Below, in pieces: positions 1 through 9,470 of a stretch of DNA of 51,406 nt; positions within the stretch are counted from its first letter, which is position 1; each line of letters starts with the position of its first letter. A model generated the notes under the pieces. That model worked only from the letters and a program-made list of their open reading frames with translations. It did no database searches and was not told the origin of the DNA. The position numbers and the translations under genes are program-made. The DNA is from Polyangiaceae bacterium (GTDB taxonomy: Bacteria > Myxococcota_A > Polyangia > Polyangiales > Polyangiaceae). Location: assembly GCA_016933275.1 (NCBI GenBank), contig JAFGBI010000048.1:1-51406 (forward strand), given 5' to 3'.

Positions 1-65
<65 letters not shown>

Positions 66-191
66 CGGCCGCCCGCAGGCGGCGGGAGCCGCCTCGCCCG
101 CCACCAGACCGGGGCTCTCGTCGTCTCGACCGTTGGCGGAGCAGCGAAACACGATGGGTGCGCGATCGGCTCCAGGACACGTCACCGCACG

Positions 192-865
192 TCACCCGAG
201 GATGGGGAGCAGCCCTCCAGGCCGACCGTAGTGCGGGACCAGATCGTTCGCCTCGCCAGGCGAGCGCGGAAACCCGCCGAGCGCGGGCGAGTAGTCGAGG
301 CAGCCGAGTTCGTCCGCAGGACGGGCGGCTACGAACTGCTCCGCCTCGTCGAGAGCGTCCAGCCAGCGACGCTTGAGGTGCGGCAAGCTGAGGGGTTGCA
401 CGAGGTGCAGCCGGGCGAAGTCCTCCGGATGGTAGCGCCCGCGACGCCGCAGCGTGCCGAGGAGCATCGGTGGCGTGAAACCCGGATCCTTCCCCGCGCC
501 CGCCCAGACCAGGGCACCGAGCACGAGAACTCGATCGTGGACGTCGAGGGTGTCGAGAGAATCTCGCGGTTCGTCGCGGCCGACCAAGGTGAGGACCTTG
601 TTGATCGCGAGGTCGATGGGGTGAAGCATCCGGCGCGCCCACCGAAGTCCATCAAGCGCCGTGCCACCCACTCGATGTCCGTTTCCGTGATGCGGTACGC
701 CGGATCGAAGGACCAGAAGCACGCGGTGTGAAACCTCTGGTAGGCGCGCCGGGTCTCGCGAACGCGCACCATCCTCCGCGCCTGCTCCGCGCTCAGGGAG
801 CGGCGACTCTTCCGTCCGCCGCGGCGACCGATCTCGGCGAGGTACTCACGGGCGCGGGGGTCCAT
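192..865 (-). pseudogene. AbiEii-type nucleotidyltransferase toxin remnant, frameshifted and internally deleted
   Basis: Two reading frames must be joined to read this gene. From the ATG at 865 one frame gives a basic N-terminus (MDPRAREYLAEIGRRGGRKS, then a segment ending around WVARRLMDFGG). At about 640-660 the coherent reading moves to another frame, starting near RWARRMLHPIDLAINKVLTL and ending with a GRPGGLLPILG tail. The second part resembles the C-terminus of nucleotidyltransferases of the AbiEii/AbiGii toxin family; the first resembles the short basic protein that I recall lying beside such genes. The catalytic nucleotidyltransferase core (GS and DxD region) is missing, so this is most likely a deletion fusion of a toxin-antitoxin-like pair. 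Family assignment is from recall of conserved phrases; the frame break is seen directly. Confidence 0.55.
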
Positions 866-869
866 GCGC

Positions 870-1595
870 GAAGCGTAGCCCGCTTATGATTATGGGCGAT
901 GAGTCTCCGCCGGATTGCCCGCGCGCTCGGCCGCTACCTTGCCCACGACGCGCGCCTCAGAGGCGCCGACCGAAGTCGCCGTCGGACGGTCCTTCCCGCC
1001 CAACGCCGTGGAAGGACGCTGCTCGAGCTGGGGCGCGACGACCAGTGTCTCGGCGGTGAGCTCAGGCTCACCCTCGTCCTGCACACCTGGAGCCGCGATC
1101 CATAATACTTGTCCTGATCTCCCAGGTTCTGCCGAAAAGCGGCCCGGAAATATGGAACTGCGGTGCTGCGGCGCCCGTGTCGTGCTCGGACGTCTCGAAA
1201 CCCGATCGTCCCATGCGAAGAATGGACGAGCGCGAGGTGACCTGCCGCACGCAGCACGACCAATGGCGCGCCGAGACGAATGTCGAGGTACCACTCGCCG
1301 TGCCGAGGCCCCCACGGGCGCCGCCCGCCCCACCGGAAGGTGCCTACAGAGGCGCCCCAACCCCGCGAATTCGCACCTATGGCCGAACGGAACGACGGGG
1401 TGTGGGAGGGGCGCTGCGTACTCCCACCAGGGTCGATGGGGCGCTGCCGGTCGCTGCCGCGCGCCGTCGGTCGTTCCGCTCGTCTTGCCGGATACCCCGA
1501 CCGCCGGCTCGCGGTCGGTCGGATCTCGCCGTGGCATTGGCGCTGGCCAAGGGGTGATCGAGGCCTCATGCTCGCGTCTCGATGTGGCCGATCCC
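870..1595. other. Intergenic stretch with no supported gene
   Basis: About 700 bp. Several open frames cross it on both strands but none shows a recognisable domain, signal peptide or ribosome site, and their composition is the Arg/Pro/Ser-rich type expected from reading GC-rich DNA in the wrong frame. An AT-richer patch CATAATCATAAG upstream of the gene start at 865 could hold its promoter. Confidence 0.4.
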
Positions 1596-1608
1596 GGAGG
1601 AAGGGCTG

Positions 1609-3357
1609 TTGGACGCGGTGTTCGTCGAGGCGTCCCGCGTTCGCGTGTTTGACGGTGGCGCGTTCGACTTCGATCCTCCGCGGGGAGAGGTTGCGTTCGA
1701 GCTCCAGGGAGACGACCTTCGCGACCTCCGCCGATCCATCGTTGTGCTCGGTGGGGGCAGCGCGGGAAAGTGCCGATGTCGGGGCGACGCGGCGCTGACC
1801 CTCGACCGGAATGGGACGACGCTCGGTCGGATCGTCGTCCACCACGGGGTGACGATTCGGCTCCAGACTCCGCACGGAGACCACTGGCTGGACACCGGCG
1901 TTGGCCTGATCTCGTTCCTCGCCGAGCGCGGTCTCTCGGCTCCGCTGCAGGCGTATGAGGCTCTCGAAGCTCTCAAACAGTCCACGGCCGAGCCGCGACG
2001 TTCGTGGTTGGTGGCCGCGCCCCCGGTGCTGCGTCTGCGGCTCGCTGCGCTCGAGAGCGGTGAGCTTGCTCTGGGGGCAGCGTTCGCCCTCCTCGACCCG
2101 GAGTACGCCAATATCGAGGATACGGCCGCGGCGCTGTTCGACTGGATCGCCGATCACGATGCGCAGTGGATCGCCTCTCCCGAACTCGGCGCGATCGGCA
2201 TGGATCTCTTGGCGATGATTCCCCTCGAAGTGCTCGAGAGGGCCGTCCTCCGGGCGCCCGAGTTCGCCGACACATTGCTGGGTGCGGCGCGCTACTTCTC
2301 GACCACCGGGAGGACGCGCGTTGCCGCGCTGAACACCGCGGCGCGCGCAAGGATTCGCCATGCGGGCAACGACCCTGGCATGGTCGCCAGCAACCGCGAG
2401 CTCGTTGCCAGCGCCCTCGGCCCACCGGGAGTGACGGTGGCCCCCGGAACGAGAGTGCGGTGGGTTCGCGCTTTGGGTCCTGTCGAGTCCCTGGCTAGCG
2501 ATGGACAGCGACCCTACGCGGTGGCAGGGAAACGCCTGCTTCGTGTCGAATCGGACGCGTTGCAGGAGGTTCATCTCGCCGGGGATCGGCTGGACGAGCG
2601 CGGGAACATCACCGTCGCTGCCAGCTCGGACCTGGTCGTGATCGCGAATTCCTTCGTTGGGAAGATCTGGGCCCTCCGCCCGCCGAACCCCGAGCCGACC
2701 GTTCTCGCCGAGCAGCGTGGCGCGCGCGACCCGGTGGTCGTCGGGGGCGTTGGGTACTGGGTTGCGAACGGAGCTGCCGAACGCAACGTTCCGGCTCAGA
2801 CCCACATAGTGACCTGTGCGCCGGGAAGCGCCCCGAAGCCGCTCCTCGCCGTCGCAGGCTCCCTCTCGGAGCTCGGAGCAGATGGGGAGCATCTCTATGC
2901 GATCGCCGCGGACCGCGAGACGCTGGTCATCCGCGTCGCTCGGAGTGGCGGCGCGCCGGAAACCCTTGCCGTGCTGCGCGGGTCACCTCGACCGCACGCC
3001 AACTATCCCTATCCGTCGCTCGCGATCGGCCCCCGCGAGATCTTCTTCGTGGTCGACGAACGGACGATTGAGGCGGTGAACAAGCGCTCTGGCCGACAAC
3101 GTATCGTGGGCCAAGCGCCGACACCCGTGTATCGGCTCGCCGCCGCTGGCGAGGGGCTCTACGCGCTCGCCCAGGCGACGGAGTCGTCGCGAGGTAGCGT
3201 GCTCCGATTCGCCGACGAAGGTGATGTCACCGTGGTTGCCGAATACGATCGCCTCACCCGGGAACGCGCGGGGCTCGTGATCGGAGATGATTTCATCGCG
3301 TGGTCGGCGGATGAGCGCGTCTTCATTGCGCCCCGCCCCCGCCCTCTCTCACTGTAG
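1609..3357 (+). CDS. Hypothetical protein with probable C-terminal beta-propeller, beside RHS gene
   Basis: About 582 residues, soluble, with no signal peptide or membrane segment. The N-terminal 100 residues form a compact beta-rich unit (VRVFDGGAFDFDPPRGEV, later RIVVHHGVTIRLQ) that I cannot name. The middle (~100-250) is helical and reads like a repeat or scaffold. From ~280 to the end, short repeats such as ASDGQRPYAVAGKRLLRV, ELGADGEHLYAIAADRETLV and AAAGEGLYALAQ alternate strand-turn-strand as in six- or seven-bladed propellers. An ATG at 1582 is in frame, but a strong ribosome site GGAGGAAGG at 1596-1604 lies inside that version and points to the TTG at 1609. The gene is convergent with the RHS gene and overlaps its 3' end by 35 bp, which suggests a linked role (adaptor, immunity or unrelated). 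Function unknown. Confidence 0.7.
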   Translation: MDAVFVEASRVRVFDGGAFDFDPPRGEVAFELQGDDLRDLRRSIVVLGGGSAGKCRCRGDAALTLDRNGTTLGRIVVHHGVTIRLQTPHGDHWLDTGVGLISFLAERGLSAPLQAYEALEALKQSTAEPRRSWLVAAPPVLRLRLAALESGELALGAAFALLDPEYANIEDTAAALFDWIADHDAQWIASPELGAIGMDLLAMIPLEVLERAVLRAPEFADTLLGAARYFSTTGRTRVAALNTAARARIRHAGNDPGMVASNRELVASALGPPGVTVAPGTRVRWVRALGPVESLASDGQRPYAVAGKRLLRVESDALQEVHLAGDRLDERGNITVAASSDLVVIANSFVGKIWALRPPNPEPTVLAEQRGARDPVVVGGVGYWVANGAAERNVPAQTHIVTCAPGSAPKPLLAVAGSLSELGADGEHLYAIAADRETLVIRVARSGGAPETLAVLRGSPRPHANYPYPSLAIGPREIFFVVDERTIEAVNKRSGRQRIVGQAPTPVYRLAAAGEGLYALAQATESSRGSVLRFADEGDVTVVAEYDRLTRERAGLVIGDDFIAWSADERVFIAPRPRPLSL

Positions 3358-6300
3358 CCGGACCGGTCGTGTCCGGCGGGGGGCCTTCCGTGCCCTGCGG
3401 TACCTGCGGGCTGTGCGTCTGGAGTGGCGGACCACCGGTGGCAGGCCTGAGTGCCCCGCCACCGGTGGACTCGACCATCGACGTACCGGGCGCCGAATGG
3501 AGCCCACCTTCCGAACCCACCACCGTGAAGCCAGGAAGCGAACGGCCCCCGTTCGCCTGCAATCCTTCGCGCGTCTCAGTGAACGACGGCGCCACGGCGG
3601 CACCCGGCCCAGTGACGGTAACGTTGGGCCTCCCTGCCCCGGCGGCCCCGGCGCTCACTGCCTCCACGACGCTCTCGTTCCTGCGTCCCGTCCCCGGGCC
3701 CGCCCTTGTCCCCGCCCCGCAGGAGATCATGTTCACGCGCGCGTTGTCTTCCAGCCCCGCGTCCACGAGGGACCGCCCGATGGTTCGCCCGTCGGCGCGA
3801 GAGGAGGCGCCTTCACCCCAACGCACGACCCCCCCGCCCCGGACGTTCCCGTGCGAGATGATGTCCACGTCGGGTTGGCCAGCGAGACTACCTGCCCTCA
3901 GGTCCCCCGCGTTGATGACAGGGCGTCCAGTCGCGGCAGACCGCGCGGCCGCCGCGTCCCGGCATTCTTCGTCGTCCGGGGCGGCACAGATGATGACCAG
4001 CCCGAGAGGATCGACGTGGGAAGACGTGTTCAGCACGAACCCGACGTCGAATAGCGTGTCGGGGATCCCGAGCGGGTCGGGGGTCATGAAGAGCCCGAGC
4101 TCCGGCACGTAGTAGCGGTGCTTCTGATACGAAAGACCCGTCTCGAGATCCGCACGCTGTCCGGCGAGACGCATGCTGCCGGGATTGCCGCGTTGGTGGA
4201 TGGTCTTCCCCCACGTGGAAACGTCGAGCTCGGCCGTCGCACCTTCCCGCCCGAGGAAGAGCCAGGGCGTCCCCGCGCCGTCGGTGGCGACGAGGCGATG
4301 GGTCGTGCGACCTTCGACCTCGACCGCGTCGAGCAGGGGTGTGTAGCCGTCCTCCGCGAAGACGCGCCGCTCGACATAGCCACCCGTCGAGCGGTCCTCG
4401 ACGCCGGCCGCGCCGTCCCAGCCGAACCAGGTGCTCTGACCGTCGCCAGTGAAGGTGGCGAGCCGTCTACCAAACGGGTCGTACAGATACCGCACCTGCG
4501 CCCCGTCCCCGCGTGTCGCCTCGACCAGACGATCCTCCTCGTCGTAGACGTACGTCCAGGATTCTACCGGCGTCTTGCCGCGTCGTGCGCACAGGCGTCC
4601 GGAGGCGTCCCAGTCCCAAATCGCCTCACTGGTCGCCTGGACGCGGCCGCTTGGACCGACCTGGGTGGCCGCGTCCCGGGACACCGGGGTGCCGTGGGGG
4701 GAATAGGTGAACACCTCCTCGGTCCCGAGACCGCTCACCTCGAGCGGGCGACCGAAGATGTCGTTCCTGAAACGCCGCGGTCCTCGTTCGTTGTCGGTGA
4801 TGCTCGCGATCGCCGGCTGCCGTTCCCAGGTGTACGCGCGGGATCGCAGCACCTCGCCGTCGGCACCGATGACGGTCACCTCCGTCGGCCGTGAAAGAAC
4901 ATCCCGTTCGGTCCGTATCCCGTCCTTCCGCCCAGCACGCGAGCGACGGATCTCCCGACCGGCTAGATCGTGTTCGAACTCGAGAACGTCGACAGGAAGA
5001 CCCTCGTGGTCGACCAACGATAGCTCCCGGACGTTGCTGTTCGTGGCGCGCGTCAGTGAGACGCCCCACCCCGTGGAGTACCGTCTCCGCGCCACCTTCC
5101 CCAGCTGGTCGTGCTCGTGCTCGACGGTGAACTCCCACCCGCCGGCCCGCTGCGTCTCTCGGCGCTTGCGGCCAAGATCATCGTACTCGAAGTCAACGGA
5201 TGCCTGGTGGGTGACCGCGCGGGTGATCTGGCCACGCTGGTTGAACTGGTACCGTACGGTCGCCCCGCCGTCGTACTCACGTTCGATGAGCCGTCCGAGG
5301 ATGTCGAAGCGGTTCCGTACCTTCCTGCCATCGGAGCGAGCCATGCGAACGATCCGACGCGCCCGGTCACGCTCGAACGAGGTGTCGAGGCCGGCGAAGG
5401 TTCGCTCACGAGCGATCTCCCCGCTCGCGTCGTAGTCGGTGAACATCCGCTCGCCGGCGGCGTTCTCCACCCAACGCTCGCGAAGGAGCGCGTCGTAGCC
5501 GAATCGGTACGTGGAGCCATCGGCGAGAACCTGCTCGACGAGAACGCCAGCGACGTAGCGATAGGAGGTAGTCCCGCCGTTGGCGTGGAGGACTGCCACG
5601 AGCCTCCCAGAACTGTCGTACTGCCGCCTGTTGGTGGAACCGTTTGGACCGCTGGCAAGGACGCAGCTGCCTCGCGCGTCGTAGCCGACCTCGTAGGTTG
5701 CCCCGATGGGATTGACCAACCGCACGGGTTGCCCGAGGAGGTCGAAGGTGTAGCGGTGCTCGCCACCGCGGGCGTCCTTCACGTAGACCGGGTTGCCGTG
5801 CGCGTCGTACTCGAATGTCTTCGCCCCGGCGGGGCTCACGACGGCGGTCACTCGTCCCCGGTCGTCGTACTCCCACCGGGTCTTCGCCCCACTTGGAGCA
5901 GTGCGCTCCACGACGCGTCCCTTGTCGTCACGCTTCGTGTGCCAGGTTGCGCCCACCGCATCGACCATTCTCACGACATTGCCCTGTGCGTCGCGCTGGA
6001 AGGTCATGCGTCGCCCGAGCGCATCCGTGTGGCTCGTGAGGCGCCCCATGGTGTCGACGGTGAAGCGCTCCGGATCGCCGAGCGGACCAACGTGGCCAAC
6101 CAGGTGACCTCGTTCGTCGTACTGCATCGCGTCCACGTTGCCCGCGGGATCCGCGTAGCGTTCGACCTGGCCGAGGTGGTTGCCCGCGTAGTGCCAGCCG
6201 CCTCCTTCGGCGTCCATCATCGTGCACTCGTTCGGACCGGGACCATAGACGAAGCGGGTGTGGAAGACCCCGCGCGCGTTCGTGGCCGGGCGGACTCCGC

Positions 6301-7633
6301 CGTTGAGCTCCGCGAGCACGTCGCGTCCCGGGATCTCGCCCCAGGTCTCGACGCAGCGACGCTTCCCGTCCGGCCCGTCTTCGTACACGAAGCGGTAGAC
6401 GACCTGATCGGGTTGACGTTCCTCGACGAGAAAGTGCTCGCTGTCGTAGCGGAACTCGGTGGTGGCGCCGCCGCGATCGATGGCGCGCACGAGATCTCCG
6501 CGGTCGTCGTACTCGTACGTCATCGCGTGCACGGTGTGGACCGCTCCGTCCGCTCCGGGGAGCAGCAGCCGCCACACGTCCGCTTGGTACCCGTGGTCGC
6601 ACTCCAGCCGGCGACCGAGGCAGTCGGTCACCGCGCGCACGCCACGCTCGTCCCACTCCACGTCCGTGACGTTGTCGGAGGGATCCCGGATCTGAGCGAG
6701 CTTGTGCTTGCCGTTGACGGTCTGAGCGCGGAAGATCCGGCGCCAATTGTCGCGTGTCGTGAGGATGAGATCGCCCGCTCTTCGCTCTAGGCTGCGCCCG
6801 AACGCTGCGTAGGCGATCTGCCCATCTTCGATCAGCGGGAACGCCGCCGGCGAGCCCTCATCGTCGAAGACGGTGATGCCATCGCGCTGGATCTCGGCGC
6901 TCCAGGCGAACGAGTGCGACCAACCCCACCCGATGCCGCAGTTGCGGCGTACCGCGCTCGTTCGATAGCCGCGCACCCACTGCATCGGCAGCGGCCCGAA
7001 GAGCTCCACGTCGATGGCTGGTGTGGTGAACACCGTGCCGGTGATGACATCGACCGGATGTCCACCCGCGGCTCCGCCTTGACCGCTGGCTGCCGGAGCG
7101 TTCGGCGGTGCCGCGCCCGAATTGCTGCCGCCGCCGTCGCCGCCGCCACCGTTGGGACCGCTCGGGCCCGACGGCCCGCCGGCGCCGCCGCCGCCACCCG
7201 CGCCGCCGCCGCCACCCGCGCCGCCGCCCGCACCGCTGGCATTGCCGGGGGCACCCACGGTGATGGCCTTGTTCATCTGCACGAGGCTCCCCGTGATCCC
7301 CATCATGCCGAGCTCACAGAAGACGGTCGGCGCTCCCAGCGTGAGGAAGGATGGGCCGGCCGTATTGAGGCTCACGACCTCCTTCAGCGTCCCCGCCTCG
7401 TTCCCGTGGCAGACTTTCACGCAAGAGCCGACGGTCGCGTGTTTCGCCCCGCAGATCTTGGTGCGCAGCGGCTCGTCGACGATCCCCTCACTGACCGTGC
7501 CCATGGTCGGATAGGGAATGGGAAGCGGGCTCGGTGCGGCAGGGGTCGTGCAGACGCTGACTGCCATTCCCGTGACTTGGTGACCGGACTTCTCGGTCAC
7601 TGTATCCATGCCCAACGCAGTGACGCTACCCAT
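3323..7633 (-). CDS. RHS-repeat polymorphic toxin with PAAR-like head and caspase-like (His/Cys) tip
   Basis: 1436 residues. Residues ~1-130 match the DUF4150 PAAR-like domain, which caps type VI secretion spikes. A Gly/Pro-rich linker (~135-185) follows, then a DUF6531-type entry (PVDVITGTVFTT) and a long array of RHS/YD repeats to about residue 1180. The core ends with the RHS-associated signature (PELGLFMTPDPLG and a second DPLGL), where such proteins are normally self-cleaved. The ~226-residue tip contains DIISHGN (His1261) and VNMISCGAG (Cys1305). A hydrophobic strand ending in His-Gly and a second ending in Cys, 44 residues apart, is the arrangement of clan CD peptidases such as the C80 toxin protease domain. 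A Pro/Gly-rich tail closes the protein. The start at 7633 has GGGGTGAGGA upstream. T6SS delivery and protease activity are inferences. No standard RHS immunity gene is obvious. Confidence 0.9.
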   Translation of the reverse strand: MGSVTALGMDTVTEKSGHQVTGMAVSVCTTPAAPSPLPIPYPTMGTVSEGIVDEPLRTKICGAKHATVGSCVKVCHGNEAGTLKEVVSLNTAGPSFLTLGAPTVFCELGMMGITGSLVQMNKAITVGAPGNASGAGGGAGGGGGAGGGGGAGGPSGPSGPNGGGGDGGGSNSGAAPPNAPAASGQGGAAGGHPVDVITGTVFTTPAIDVELFGPLPMQWVRGYRTSAVRRNCGIGWGWSHSFAWSAEIQRDGITVFDDEGSPAAFPLIEDGQIAYAAFGRSLERRAGDLILTTRDNWRRIFRAQTVNGKHKLAQIRDPSDNVTDVEWDERGVRAVTDCLGRRLECDHGYQADVWRLLLPGADGAVHTVHAMTYEYDDRGDLVRAIDRGGATTEFRYDSEHFLVEERQPDQVVYRFVYEDGPDGKRRCVETWGEIPGRDVLAELNGGVRPATNARGVFHTRFVYGPGPNECTMMDAEGGGWHYAGNHLGQVERYADPAGNVDAMQYDERGHLVGHVGPLGDPERFTVDTMGRLTSHTDALGRRMTFQRDAQGNVVRMVDAVGATWHTKRDDKGRVVERTAPSGAKTRWEYDDRGRVTAVVSPAGAKTFEYDAHGNPVYVKDARGGEHRYTFDLLGQPVRLVNPIGATYEVGYDARGSCVLASGPNGSTNRRQYDSSGRLVAVLHANGGTTSYRYVAGVLVEQVLADGSTYRFGYDALLRERWVENAAGERMFTDYDASGEIARERTFAGLDTSFERDRARRIVRMARSDGRKVRNRFDILGRLIEREYDGGATVRYQFNQRGQITRAVTHQASVDFEYDDLGRKRRETQRAGGWEFTVEHEHDQLGKVARRRYSTGWGVSLTRATNSNVRELSLVDHEGLPVDVLEFEHDLAGREIRRSRAGRKDGIRTERDVLSRPTEVTVIGADGEVLRSRAYTWERQPAIASITDNERGPRRFRNDIFGRPLEVSGLGTEEVFTYSPHGTPVSRDAATQVGPSGRVQATSEAIWDWDASGRLCARRGKTPVESWTYVYDEEDRLVEATRGDGAQVRYLYDPFGRRLATFTGDGQSTWFGWDGAAGVEDRSTGGYVERRVFAEDGYTPLLDAVEVEGRTTHRLVATDGAGTPWLFLGREGATAELDVSTWGKTIHQRGNPGSMRLAGQRADLETGLSYQKHRYYVPELGLFMTPDPLGIPDTLFDVGFVLNTSSHVDPLGLVIICAAPDDEECRDAAAARSAATGRPVINAGDLRAGSLAGQPDVDIISHGNVRGGGVVRWGEGASSRADGRTIGRSLVDAGLEDNARVNMISCGAGTRAGPGTGRRNESVVEAVSAGAAGAGRPNVTVTGPGAAVAPSFTETREGLQANGGRSLPGFTVVGSEGGLHSAPGTSMVESTGGGALRPATGGPPLQTHSPQVPQGTEGPPPDTTGPATVREGGGGAQ

Positions 7634-8011
7634 TCCTCACCCCTGGAGCCCTACGGAAAAGGAGTACGTCACGGATATCTTGATTCCTTCCAGACGCCCG
7701 CTTCTTTCTCGTGGGGTCGCGCCTTTCTGCTGGCACAGGAGCGGCCGGCGCGGTGGGCGGCCGTTTGGTTGGTCCAGCTTCGTGCTGCAAGATGGGCGCG
7801 TTCCGGGCGTGAGCCTGGATAGGCCGCTCCGAGGCGCGTTGCCCGCGAGGCAGTGGGGCACGCACGATTGCGCCCGATGACCGGCGCAGCGCGAGAGTCA
7901 GCGCCGGCGCGAGGCTTCTCGGGCTCGCAATCGGCGCTCCGCCTGCGTTCGCCCAGGGTTCGACGGTCGTGGTGGAACCGATGGGGGTGCGGTATTCGGC
8001 ACAGGCAAGGC
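7634..8011. other. Upstream region of the RHS gene, nothing else seen
   Basis: The region holds the 5' flank of the RHS gene. Open frames here are Arg/Pro-rich and unsupported. No tRNA-like fold or hairpin with a T tract was found before the repeat element that begins at 8012. Confidence 0.4.
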
Positions 8012-8147
8012 CATCAGGCGTCAGCTATCAGCTGTCAGGTGGAACCGAGTGCTCCTGATGGCTGACGGCTGATGGCTGACGGCCACGAGAAGACTGTGAG
8101 ACGAGATCCTGCCAGATCTGATCAAGATCGCACCGCCAAGGGACCAG
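8012..8147. repeat. Dispersed hairpin repeat, copy 1 (TCAGC-heptamer arms plus conserved tail)
   Basis: The left part is built from degenerate heptamers around TCAGC/TCAGG (CATCAGG, CGTCAGC, TATCAGC, TGTCAGG). These face a second set in opposite sense (CTGATGG, CTGACGG, repeated), giving an imperfect stem of about 28 bp with a loop near 8042-8053. It is followed by a tail containing CCACGAGA, CCTGCCAG, TCAAGATC and CACCGCCAAGGGACC (8131-8145). The same order of elements recurs at 23783-23910. This looks like a REP/MITE-type intergenic element. Confidence 0.65.
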
Positions 8148-8279
8148 CGCCTGGTCGGCTCTCCAGCACGTCCCGCGGCCGTCATGCCGCCTCGCTGGTC
8201 ACGCCCCCGTTGGCCGAAACGGCGCTGTGGAAATCCAGGCCCGCTCCCCGGGGTGCGAGCCTCCCTTCGGAACTCGCGC

Positions 8280-9317
8280 TCAGAAGCGTCCCAACACCCC
8301 GACCGACTCCGTGGTGACCCACGGTTGAATTCTGGCACTGCTCCTCTTCGGCTTGAGGGAAAATAGGACGATGCCGGTGGCCACCCCGACGACACCGACG
8401 CTAAACCCAACGATGGCCAAGTTGCCGGCGCTCGTCGCTTCCTTGTCGAGGCTCTCGACGTTGCCGCGCTCGCTGCCCGTGCAATCGGGCGCGCATGCGT
8501 CGAAGGCCGAATCGGCATCGCTGCGCTTGCTTCCGTTGCGCAATCCCGCCCAGGTGCCAAGCCCGAGCGCGATGGCGCCGACGCCGAGCGCGGAAAAGGC
8601 TGTTACCCGCTTGCCGTTCGAGGTGGGGTCGCGCTCCGCGTTGTCCCCTTGCTGCCCATTACTGCGGGAAGCGACCGCATTCCTGTCGGCCTCTCCGGTG
8701 GCCTGCAACTTCAGCGTCACGGCGCCCTGTTCGCCCTCCGCCAGGGTCAGCTCGGCAACCTCGGCTCGATGCCCAGCCAGCTCTGCCTTCACCATGTGCT
8801 TGCCGGGATTGGCGCGGGTGGGGATGCCAATCATCGCTGGCGGCAGGGGCTTGCCGTCCATCGTCACGGTGGCCTTGCCTTCCGGATCGCCCTCCACTCT
8901 GATGGTCACGACGGGCACACGGGGCTCGAGAGCGGCCAGCTCTTCTCGGGCCGCCTCGGCCGCCCTTCGAAAGGCTTCGGACGTTTTGTCGGAGAGTTCC
9001 TCACGGGTCAGAAGAATGTAGTTCTCGCGCGCTTCGACGAGCATGCCGAGTTGGAGCTGCGCGCGCGCGAGATAGAGCACGTGCGTGGGCGCGTGATAGA
9101 GCTTCTCCGCGCGCTGCAGGAGGTCTGCCGCCTTCTCGTACTCCCGCACGTTGTACGCTTCGATGCCCGCCCTCGCCGCGTCGCGAGCCGTCGCCTTGTT
9201 CTGTTCCGCGGACTGCGCGCACAGTGGCGGGGCCACGAGGCTCGCGGCCATGATCAACCAGCAACAACCACCCACCTTCACCCAAATGACGATACGCGAA
9301 TCGAATTGCTTCGCCAA
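8280..9317 (-). CDS. Secreted TPR/PEGA-type protein with two C-terminal membrane segments
   Basis: 345 residues as given, starting at TTG. An in-frame GTG at 9281 gives a tidier signal peptide (VKVGGCCWLIMAASLVAPPLCAQ), and no clear ribosome site decides between them. After the signal come helices of TPR character (~45-130; YEKAADLLQRAEKLYH, then VLYLARAQLQLGMLVEARENY). A PEGA-like beta domain follows (~133-200; VTIRVEGDPEGKATVTMDGK, GKHMVKAELAGH). Hydrophobic stretches near 235-258 (ALGVGAIALGLGTWAG) and 295-318 (GFSVGVVGVATGIVLFSL) are likely membrane segments. I recognise this layout as common in myxobacterial cell-envelope proteins, but no specific function is known. It is divergent from the Cys-rich lipoprotein gene. 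Confidence 0.8.
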   Translation of the reverse strand: MAKQFDSRIVIWVKVGGCCWLIMAASLVAPPLCAQSAEQNKATARDAARAGIEAYNVREYEKAADLLQRAEKLYHAPTHVLYLARAQLQLGMLVEARENYILLTREELSDKTSEAFRRAAEAAREELAALEPRVPVVTIRVEGDPEGKATVTMDGKPLPPAMIGIPTRANPGKHMVKAELAGHRAEVAELTLAEGEQGAVTLKLQATGEADRNAVASRSNGQQGDNAERDPTSNGKRVTAFSALGVGAIALGLGTWAGLRNGSKRSDADSAFDACAPDCTGSERGNVESLDKEATSAGNLAIVGFSVGVVGVATGIVLFSLKPKRSSARIQPWVTTESVGVLGRF

Positions 9318-9470
9318 GCCGCCAAGCAGTTCGAGCTGTCATGGCGGGATCGGGCGTAGCATCGGCGACCACGGTTGGATTGAAGTCCGGGGGGGAGATT
9401 GTTCTCCTCCCCAACCTGTGGCGCCAGGGTGTATGGTGGGAGCTGCCTTCTTGCGGAGTGCATCGCCGTG

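Noticed and set aside
934..2892. A 652-codon open frame on the minus strand
   Set aside because: It lies antisense to the propeller-like gene for most of its length. Its composition is Arg/Pro/Gly-rich without motifs, as expected for a mirror frame in GC-rich DNA.
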